From: Bacteroidota bacterium
GTDB taxonomy: Bacteria > Bacteroidota > Bacteroidia > Chitinophagales > Chitinophagaceae
Length of the DNA: 11,393 nucleotides
Direction of reading: 5' to 3'
Assembly (NCBI GenBank): GCA_005883855.1
Contig: VBAU01000084.1
Coordinates: 1-11,393 of the forward strand
Shown: in pieces, positions 6,797-11,393 of the stretch
How the letters are laid out: each line of letters opens with the position of its first letter
How positions within the stretch are numbered: the first letter of the stretch is position 1
Program-made: the position numbers and the translations under genes
The notes under the pieces: generated by a model
Seen by the model: only the letters and a program-made list of their open reading frames with translations
Database searches by the model: none
Told to the model about the DNA's origin: nothing

Positions 6797-7111
6797 CTAT
6801 TTCGAATCGGAATGGCCTTTGGTATTTTTAATAACCTTTGGTACCTTAAAAAATTTTTCATCATGCAACGGAGCATTTTTCAATGCTTCCTCACGAGTAA
6901 TCGATCCATATATTTCATCTTCTCGTAGCACATTTATTTCGGTTGTCATGTGCAATAACGGTGGAACGCCTGTAGTGTCCAGCTCGTTCAATTTTTCGAC
7001 GAAAGCGATCATCTTTTGGAGATCATTTTTTATAGCTTCTTTTTCTGAAACGTCAAATTTCAGCCTTGCGAGGTGAGCCAATTTGTCGACTAATGCGTCA
7101 TTAACTTCCAT
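6797..7111 (-). CDS. gatC: Asp-tRNA(Asn)/Glu-tRNA(Gln) amidotransferase subunit GatC
   Basis: 104 residues. GatC is the small subunit of GatCAB, which amidates mischarged Glu-tRNA(Gln) or Asp-tRNA(Asn); it stabilises GatA. Family features are the N-terminal helix with KLAHLARLKF, the DLQKMIAFVEKLNELDT helix, the VPPLLH motif and LREDE. The ATG at 7109-7111 (MEVNDALVDKLAHLA) is chosen. A longer frame extends to 7204, but those residues merely translate the heptad repeat (repeated LLIAY/SPIAY words), and a -7 promoter box lies inside that region. gatA and gatB are not adjacent, as is common in Bacteroidota. The MacB-type ATPase gene follows 40 nt downstream; trpS is divergent. Confidence 0.92.
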   Translation of the reverse strand: MEVNDALVDKLAHLARLKFDVSEKEAIKNDLQKMIAFVEKLNELDTTGVPPLLHMTTEINVLREDEIYGSITREEALKNAPLHDEKFFKVPKVIKNTKGHSDSK

Positions 7112-7115
7112 CAGG

Positions 7116-7123
7116 CAAATATA
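7116..7123 (-). promoter_or_regulatory. Possible -7 promoter box of gatC (TATATTTG)
   Basis: On the minus strand TATATTTG matches TAnnTTTG exactly and ends only 4 nt before the gatC ATG. This predicts a leaderless or nearly leaderless mRNA. No TTG lies at the right spacing upstream, although the heptads supply TTG in other phases, so confidence is moderate. Confidence 0.4.
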
Positions 7124-7131
7124 GTGAATAG

Positions 7132-7227
7132 GCAATAGGCAGTAGCAGTAAGCAATAGGCGATAGGCGATAGGCAATAAGCAAAAGGCAATAGGCAATGA
7201 GCAATAATCATCGGCAACAAGCAATAG
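7132..7227. repeat. Heptad tandem repeat, about 12 units, word GCAATAG
   Basis: Units GCAATAG, GCAGTAG, GCGATAG, GCAATAA, GCAAAAG and GCAATGA run from 7132 to 7207 with one 6-nt slip (7146-7151). A partial pair, CAACAA plus GCAATAG, ends at 7227. Two further heptads (CAATTGT, CAATTGC) occur at 7275-7288. The array fills the divergent spacer between gatC and trpS (7112-7310). It explains the spurious N-terminal extensions of both reading frames. Confidence 0.92.
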
Positions 7228-7310
7228 TCCCCGTCGAGACATTTAGGGGAGCGCGAAGTTGGAGAGTCGCTTGCCAATTGTCAATTGCCTTTCACTATCT
7301 TCGTCGCCTT

Positions 7311-8327
7311 ATGGAAAATGGGAAGAAGGCCCACAGGAAGGTAGTGATGAGTGGCATCAGGCCCACGGGTTTTTTGCATTTGGGAAATTATTTCGGCGCT
7401 GTTCGCAACTATGTGCGCATGCAGGAGGAGTATGAGTGCTACTTCATGGTTGCGGACCTTCACTCTTTAACCACTCATCCCGACACAAGAGAACTAAAGA
7501 CTAATGTACATAGAGTGCTTGCGGAAAACATAGCGTGTGGTCTGGATCCTGATAAAGTAGCCCTCTATTGTCAAAGTCACCTTTATGAAACCTGCGAATT
7601 GTACCTGTACTTGTGTATGCTTGCCTATAAGGGCGAGCTCGAAAAAACTTCCACATTTAAAGAAAAAGCAAGAAAGCAGCCGGATAATGTCAATGCAGGC
7701 CTGCTGACTTACCCGGTATTGCAGACTGCTGATATCGTGGTTCACAGGGCGAGCTATGTTCCGGTGGGTAAGGACCAGGAGCAGCATTTGGAAATGGCAA
7801 GAACTTTTGTCAATCGTTTCAATCATCGTTACAGCGATGTGTTTCCTGAGCCGGTGGCATTTAACTTTGGACAAAAACTTGTCAAAGTGCCTAGCCTTGA
7901 TGGCAAAGGCAAAATGAGTAAAAGCGAAAACCAAAACGCCACTCTTTTCCTTAGTGACGACGATGAATTGATTGAAAAAAAAATCCGGTCCGCAAAAACG
8001 GACACTGGCCCGACAGAAAAAAATTCAGCAAAGCCAGATTATATCGAAGGTCTTTTTTTGCTGATGAAACTTGTCACCAATGAAGATGCTGTAAAGAAAT
8101 TTGAGGAAGATTATAACAACTGCACCATACGATACGGTGACATGAAAAAGCAGTTGGCCGAGGACATGATAAAGTTTATCCGACCCATCCGTAAAAAGGC
8201 AGAAACTATTCGCAATGATGAAACATATCTCAAAAAAGTGATGGAAATGGGAGCTGAAAAAGCAAGGAGAAGGGCCGCGGTTACCATGGAGTTGGTGCGC
8301 GAAACCATGGGACTAAAATATTTTTAA
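7311..8327 (+). CDS. trpS: Tryptophan--tRNA ligase TrpS
   Basis: 338 residues with the ATG at 7311. The enzyme charges tRNA(Trp) with tryptophan using ATP. It is a class I synthetase: the HIGH motif is HLGN (23-26, in PTGFLHLGNYFGA) and the KMSKS motif is exact (201-205, in GKMSKSENQN). ADLHSLTTHP, with the active-site and substrate residues of the Rossmann fold, and TYPVLQTADIV are also typical. The frame stays open upstream to 7197, but that part translates the heptad repeat and has no family similarity, so the ATG matching the usual short leader before VVMSGIRPTG is preferred. A near match to the -7 box (TATCTTCG, 7296-7303) precedes it. The deoxynucleoside kinase gene follows 53 nt downstream. 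Confidence 0.95.
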   Translation: MENGKKAHRKVVMSGIRPTGFLHLGNYFGAVRNYVRMQEEYECYFMVADLHSLTTHPDTRELKTNVHRVLAENIACGLDPDKVALYCQSHLYETCELYLYLCMLAYKGELEKTSTFKEKARKQPDNVNAGLLTYPVLQTADIVVHRASYVPVGKDQEQHLEMARTFVNRFNHRYSDVFPEPVAFNFGQKLVKVPSLDGKGKMSKSENQNATLFLSDDDELIEKKIRSAKTDTGPTEKNSAKPDYIEGLFLLMKLVTNEDAVKKFEEDYNNCTIRYGDMKKQLAEDMIKFIRPIRKKAETIRNDETYLKKVMEMGAEKARRRAAVTMELVRETMGLKYF

Positions 8328-8336
8328 TTGAAAATG

Positions 8337-8361
8337 AAATTGTAAATTGAATTTACAATTT
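8337..8361. repeat. Perfect 12-bp inverted repeat between trpS and dNK
   Basis: AAATTGTAAATT (8337-8348) and AATTTACAATTT (8350-8361) are exact reverse complements around a single G (8349). It begins 9 nt after the trpS stop and ends 19 nt before the kinase ATG. The right side continues as heptads TACAATT, TGCAATC, TCCAATT (8354-8374). No T-run follows in either direction, so it is not a standard terminator. An operator, an mRNA processing hairpin, or an inverted pair of heptad arrays are all possible. Confidence 0.85.
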
Positions 8362-8380
8362 GCAATCTCCAATTGCAGGC

Positions 8381-9016
8381 ATGGCTAAAACAAAAAAACC
8401 AAAGCATATCGCAGTCGCGGGAAACATCGGCGCGGGCAAGACTACACTAACCGAGCTGTTGAGCAAGCATTACAAATGGATACCGCACTTTGAGGATGTA
8501 GATCATAACCCCTACCTGATGGATTTTTATGAAGACATGCCTCGCTGGAGCTTTAACCTGCAAATCTATTTTTTGAATAGCCGTTTGCGCCAACTCACCG
8601 AGATTCAAAGAGGAACAGAAACAGTGATACAAGACAGGACGATATATGAAGACGCTAACATTTTTGCTCCTAACTTACACGAGATGGGGCTGATGAGCAA
8701 GCGCGATTTCGACAATTACTCCCTGTTTTTCCAGACGCTTAAACTGATGGTTCAGCCACCGGATCTCCTGATCTATCTAAAAGCATCGGTGCCAACATTG
8801 GTGGGGCAGATCCAAAAACGTGGAAGAGAATATGAGGAAAATATTCGACTCGATTATTTGAAACGGTTAAACGAGTACTATAATAAATGGATCGATAATT
8901 ATAAAGAAGGTCCATTGCTGGTAGTGGATATAGACAAAAATAAATTCCCTGAAAACGAAGAGCACCTGGGCGAGATTATTCGCAGGGTGGACAGCGAATT
9001 ATACGGCTTATTCTGA
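8381..9016 (+). CDS. Deoxynucleoside kinase (deoxyadenosine/deoxyguanosine kinase family)
   Basis: 211 residues. Enzymes of this family phosphorylate salvaged deoxynucleosides to the 5'-monophosphates with ATP in the cytoplasm; the preferred base cannot be read from the sequence. The P-loop GNIGAGKT is at 14-21, followed by a substrate region EDVDHNPYLMDFYED with the conserved Glu and WSFNLQIYFL. The family DR(S/T) motif appears as QDRTIYEDANIFA, and the LID Arg cluster as KRGREYE. The ATG at 8381 is chosen; a TTG at 8360 would place seven extra residues in the inverted repeat. It follows trpS by 53 nt and is probably cotranscribed. Its stop is 6 nt before a perfect 20-nt palindrome, and it converges with the MutS-like gene. 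Confidence 0.92.
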   Translation: MAKTKKPKHIAVAGNIGAGKTTLTELLSKHYKWIPHFEDVDHNPYLMDFYEDMPRWSFNLQIYFLNSRLRQLTEIQRGTETVIQDRTIYEDANIFAPNLHEMGLMSKRDFDNYSLFFQTLKLMVQPPDLLIYLKASVPTLVGQIQKRGREYEENIRLDYLKRLNEYYNKWIDNYKEGPLLVVDIDKNKFPENEEHLGEIIRRVDSELYGLF

Positions 9017-9022
9017 CGCTAC

Positions 9023-9042
9023 AGACAAGGCATGCCTTGTCT
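9023..9042. repeat. Perfect 20-nt palindrome after the deoxynucleoside kinase gene
   Basis: AGACAAGGCATGCCTTGTCT is an exact self-complementary sequence; pairing continues imperfectly outward (GCTAC on the left with CTGGC on the right). It lies 6 nt past the kinase stop codon in the gap between convergent genes. It resembles the dispersed palindromes found many times in some Bacteroidota and cyanobacterial genomes. No T-run follows, so termination would not be of the standard type. Confidence 0.88.
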
Positions 9043-9064
9043 CTGGCTGCGCGTGGCGAACTCA

Positions 9065-9106
9065 ATTCGTCATTCGATATTCCTTTTCCTTGTTCGAGAT
9101 TCGTCA
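9065..9106. repeat. Degenerate heptad repeat, 6 units, word ATTCGNN
   Basis: In one phase the units read ATTCGTC, ATTCGAT, ATTCCTT, TTCCTTG, TTCGAGA, TTCGTCA. The last unit contains the stop codon of the minus-strand MutS-like gene (TCA, 9104-9106). It is more degenerate than the other arrays, but the 7-nt register is kept throughout. Confidence 0.6.
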
Positions 9107-10423
9107 CAGCTTTTCCAGCATGTCCACCACTTTCTCTTTCTTCAAAATAAGATATCCAAACCGGTCATTACTGATACCTTCTTTTAATTGGTAGCTGAAC
9201 TCCAACTGATCTCCCTTAACATTCGTCTCAAAATACCTGAAAGAAATGTTTGGATACACCTTCAGCTCATCACCAATCTCATAAAGATGAGTGGAGAGAA
9301 TGAACAATGAATTCTTCATCCTGATCAGCCCCTTGATGACGGTTGAAGAACACTTCATGGCGTCCTGCACATTAGTGCCTTTAAACAGTTCATCGATCAG
9401 CACCAGCCATTTTCGGCCATTGTTGATCTTTTGAATTGTTGTCTTGATACGTTGGACCTCGTTAAAGAAGAAACTTTCGCCCTTGGCGATGTTATCCACT
9501 ACATTGATATTGCTGAGTAGTCCGTCAAACAAGGTTAGCTTCATCTCATGCGCAGGTACCCCCATGCCAAGATGTGCAAGGAAGACTGCTGACCCAACAG
9601 ATTTGATAAACGTGCTTTTCCCGGCCATGTTCGCGCCGGTGAGAAAAAGGAAATTGTGCTCGGGGTTCATCTCAATATTGTACGGCACCGGTTGCGGCAA
9701 CAGTAGGTGATAAAGACCTTTGGCATAAACCAGGGGTTGCTCCGTTTCAACGAACTCGGGAAAAGAAAGATCAAAAGTTTTCACTGCCATTGCCATAGAA
9801 TACCATGCATCAAGACGGTAAAAGATCTCGATCAATTCGAGCGTATCATTTTTATACAGGCCGCGCAAATGATATCCGAAATACAAATTTTGTGACCGGC
9901 TGAATGCATCGGCCTGTTTTGTATTTGACAATCGTGCAAGGGGAGTCTCTCTTAAAAGTTGAAGAACTCTTTCTATGTAAATCTTAAAGGAGAGTGGCAG
10001 GTCTTCCTGGCCGGCAAATTGAAGCGCGAGATTCTTGATACCACGATAAAAATCTGCGAAATGCTTCATCGAGTACTTCACCATAGAATAATCCTCGAGA
10101 TGAAACCATTTGTACGTGAGGCTATTGATGGGGTTCGGTTTATTGGGAATGGGATCCACATTATAATCAAGAAATTTATCCATCACGAGGATCGTTCCGT
10201 TGGAAATATCGGACGGCCATTCATCAACGTGGTTGAGAAGAGTCTTAATGATCTTTTGGGTGCCGAGTATTCGTTTCACATCCTGGTGAGGCTCGGAAAA
10301 AAAACGATGCAGCCATTGTTTACCACCGGTGGTACGGGTAAAGTTGAGTTTGTGAAAAATAGAGAATTCTTCTTCCGCGTGAAAGATCGATATATCCTCG
10401 AATGTCGTTTTGTCTATGTCCAT
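9104..10423 (-). CDS. Short MutS-like ATPase (domains III/V only)
   Basis: 439 residues. The C-terminal half is a MutS-type ATPase: Walker A GANMAGKS (263-270), Walker B VLIDE (341-345) in LVLIDELFKGTN, and the STH switch (377-379), ending with YQLKEGISNDRFGYLIL. The N-terminal half looks like the MutS core/lever region, with TTGGKQWL and FFSEP near the start. The mismatch-reading domain I and connector domain II of MutS1 are absent: the protein is half the usual 850 residues. Such short MutS relatives are common in Bacteroidota; their substrate is unknown, and mismatch repair should not be assumed. It follows the dihydroorotase gene by 76 nt on the same strand, and that gap consists almost wholly of heptad repeats. 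No promoter box is visible, so cotranscription with pyrC is likely. Confidence 0.88.
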   Translation of the reverse strand: MDIDKTTFEDISIFHAEEEFSIFHKLNFTRTTGGKQWLHRFFSEPHQDVKRILGTQKIIKTLLNHVDEWPSDISNGTILVMDKFLDYNVDPIPNKPNPINSLTYKWFHLEDYSMVKYSMKHFADFYRGIKNLALQFAGQEDLPLSFKIYIERVLQLLRETPLARLSNTKQADAFSRSQNLYFGYHLRGLYKNDTLELIEIFYRLDAWYSMAMAVKTFDLSFPEFVETEQPLVYAKGLYHLLLPQPVPYNIEMNPEHNFLFLTGANMAGKSTFIKSVGSAVFLAHLGMGVPAHEMKLTLFDGLLSNINVVDNIAKGESFFFNEVQRIKTTIQKINNGRKWLVLIDELFKGTNVQDAMKCSSTVIKGLIRMKNSLFILSTHLYEIGDELKVYPNISFRYFETNVKGDQLEFSYQLKEGISNDRFGYLILKKEKVVDMLEKL

Positions 10424-10424
10424 A

Positions 10425-10452
10425 GTGAGTCGTGAGTCGTGAATCGTGAGTA
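10425..10452. repeat. Heptad tandem repeat, 4 units, word GTGAGTC
   Basis: Units GTGAGTC, GTGAGTC, GTGAATC, GTGAGTA without phase slips. The array starts one base beyond the MutS-like start codon (CAT, 10421-10423), so it forms the immediate upstream leader of that gene. Confidence 0.85.
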
Positions 10453-10462
10453 AATTTCACCG

Positions 10463-10497
10463 TTGAACATGGAACATTGAAGATTGAACATTGACGA
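10463..10497. repeat. Heptad tandem repeat, 5 units, word TTGAACA
   Basis: Units TTGAACA, TGGAACA, TTGAAGA, TTGAACA, TTGACGA without phase slips. It ends 2 bases before the stop codon of pyrC (TCA, 10500-10502 on the plus strand). Two different heptad words thus sit side by side in one 76-nt gap. Confidence 0.85.
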
Positions 10498-10499
10498 TT

Positions 10500-11393
10500 T
10501 CATCTTTCAAAGTTTAGTCTTTCCCCTTTTTGAGATTCATTGAATTTTCCATTTTCATACACCAAATTCCCATTGACAAATGTATGAGTAACGGTCGCAG
10601 GAAATTCCATATTTTCCAATGGGCTCCAGCCGCATTTGTACAGGATATTCTCTTTGGTGACTTTTGTTGATGCACTTAGGTCCACGATCACAAGGTCGGC
10701 CCAATAGCCCTCACGGATATAACCACGATCTGGTATTTGAAAACAGTCTGCCACAGCGTGACTCATTTTCTGAACAAGTTTTTCAAGCGAGATTTTTCCC
10801 TGAGTGAAATAATAGAGCATCAGTAACAGGGAGTGCTGCACCAGGGGCAAGCCTGCGTGGGCTTTCTCGTAAGGAGATTGTTCTGCCCTCTCCATTGCAG
10901 AGGGGTAGGAGGTGAGGTGCTTTTCTTCCCACGTGTGGGGTGCATGATCCGTTGCAATAACATCCAGCTGGTCATCAAGCAGAGCTCTCCACAATGCTTG
11001 CTTATTGTTTGGCGATTTGATAGCGGGATTGCATTTGATTTGATTGCCGAGACGTTCGTAATCATTACTTGTAAAATGAAGATGATGCACGCATACTTCA
11101 GCGGTAATTCTTTTTTCTTTTAAGGGGACCAGGTTGGAAAACAACGCTAATTCTTTTTCTGTAGAGATATGCAGTATGTGCAAACGGCTATTGTATTTCC
11201 TGGCGATTTGAATGGCTAAATGTGATGATCGATAGCAGGCTTCTTCATCGCGAATAATGGGATGATCGGCTGCCGTCAAATGTTTCCTTTCGGCCTTTAG
11301 TTTTTGAAGATTTTGTTTGATGGTTTGTTCATCTTCGCAATGTGTGGCAATTAACAGTTCATTTCCTGTAAAGATTTTTTTAAGCGTGTAAGG
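10500..11393 (-). CDS. pyrC: Dihydroorotase, C-terminal part (5' truncated by window)
   Basis: 297 residues are visible; the frame is open to the window edge, so a TTG at 11277-11279 is not the start. Dihydroorotase interconverts carbamoyl-aspartate and dihydroorotate in pyrimidine synthesis. Motifs are THCEDE (metal-ligand His), HPIIRDEEACYRSS, LHILHIST (second metal His) and the catalytic Asp in ATDHAPHT. The C-terminus, KCGWSPLENM to THTFVNGNLVYENG, is typical of Bacteroidota PyrC. The HxH motif lies outside the window. After ATDHAPHTWEEK a 14-residue insert (HLTSYPSAMERAEQ, 10878-10919) precedes SPYEKAHAGLPLVQHS; relatives go almost directly from EEK to PY. The insert is encoded by repeat-like DNA and keeps the frame. 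Confidence 0.93.
   Translation of the reverse strand, partial: PYTLKKIFTGNELLIATHCEDEQTIKQNLQKLKAERKHLTAADHPIIRDEEACYRSSHLAIQIARKYNSRLHILHISTEKELALFSNLVPLKEKRITAEVCVHHLHFTSNDYERLGNQIKCNPAIKSPNNKQALWRALLDDQLDVIATDHAPHTWEEKHLTSYPSAMERAEQSPYEKAHAGLPLVQHSLLLMLYYFTQGKISLEKLVQKMSHAVADCFQIPDRGYIREGYWADLVIVDLSASTKVTKENILYKCGWSPLENMEFPATVTHTFVNGNLVYENGKFNESQKGERLNFER
10878..10919 (-). repeat. In-frame repeat-like palindromic insert within pyrC
   Basis: The 42 nt contain CCCTCT (10886-10891) and AGAGGG (10899-10904) as an inverted repeat around a 7-nt loop, within an otherwise pyrimidine/purine-skewed stretch. In the neighbouring frame it reads SPPTPLQWRG, a peptide I recall from spurious reading frames over dispersed repeats in Bacteroidota. 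Its length of 14 codons keeps the dihydroorotase frame open. Confidence 0.55.

Noticed and set aside
7112..7204. N-terminal extension of GatC (31 extra residues rich in LLIAY words)
   Set aside because: It is a translation of the 7-nt repeat array. The family start MEVNDALVDKLAHLA is at 7111.
7197..7310. N-terminal extension of TrpS
   Set aside because: The segment overlaps the heptad repeat, has no similarity to TrpS, and an ATG at 7311 gives the usual family length.
10833..11123. Plus-strand reading frame opposite pyrC
   Set aside because: It is antisense to well-supported dihydroorotase codons and has no recognisable domain.

Overview
The window looks like a chromosomal housekeeping region of a Bacteroidota bacterium, probably of the Cytophagales or a related order. 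The family-level evidence is the MacB-like and LolD-like ATPases, the FabI, TrpS, deoxynucleoside kinase and DUF2795 sequences, and promoters of the Bacteroidota form (TTTG, then about 19 nt, then TAnnTTTG). The species cannot be named from the sequence alone. No phage, plasmid, CRISPR, toxin or transposase gene is visible.

Layout. Positions 1-1172 (+): the 3' end of a Nif3-family gene and a coiled-coil zinc-ribbon gene, closed by a strong intrinsic terminator (1219-1247). Positions 1342-4075 (+): recN, broken by a frameshift exactly in its Walker A loop, then a small two-helix membrane protein and fabI. Positions 4231-4600 (-): a short acidic DUF2795 gene with its own promoter and terminator. 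Positions 4653-5389 (+): lolD with its own promoter. Positions 5419-7111 (-): gatC, a MacB-type ABC ATPase and a PduO-type cobalamin adenosyltransferase, in transcription order gatC to pduO. Positions 7311-9016 (+): trpS and a deoxynucleoside kinase. Positions 9104-11393 (-): a dihydroorotase gene, cut by the window edge, followed by a short MutS-like ATPase gene. There is no gene-free stretch over 300 bases; the longest gaps (about 200 bases) are described as repeats, promoters and terminators.

The genes do not form one pathway. They cover translation (gatC, trpS), nucleotide supply (pyrC, dNK), DNA maintenance (recN, MutS-like), lipid synthesis (fabI), envelope transport (lolD, MacB-like) and cofactor handling (pduO).

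The most unusual structure lies between the genes. Six of the gene junctions from fabI onward carry degenerate tandem repeats with a strict 7-nt period. Each junction uses its own heptad word (GTGAATG, AYAAATY, GCAATAG, TNCAATY, ATTCGNN, and GTGAGTC next to TTGAACA), and the arrays often touch or overlap start or stop codons. Other notable points are the recN P-loop lesion, a repeat-like 42-nt in-frame insert in pyrC next to its active-site motif, a repeat-like tail on the MacB-type ATPase, and perfect palindromes flanking the deoxynucleoside kinase gene.
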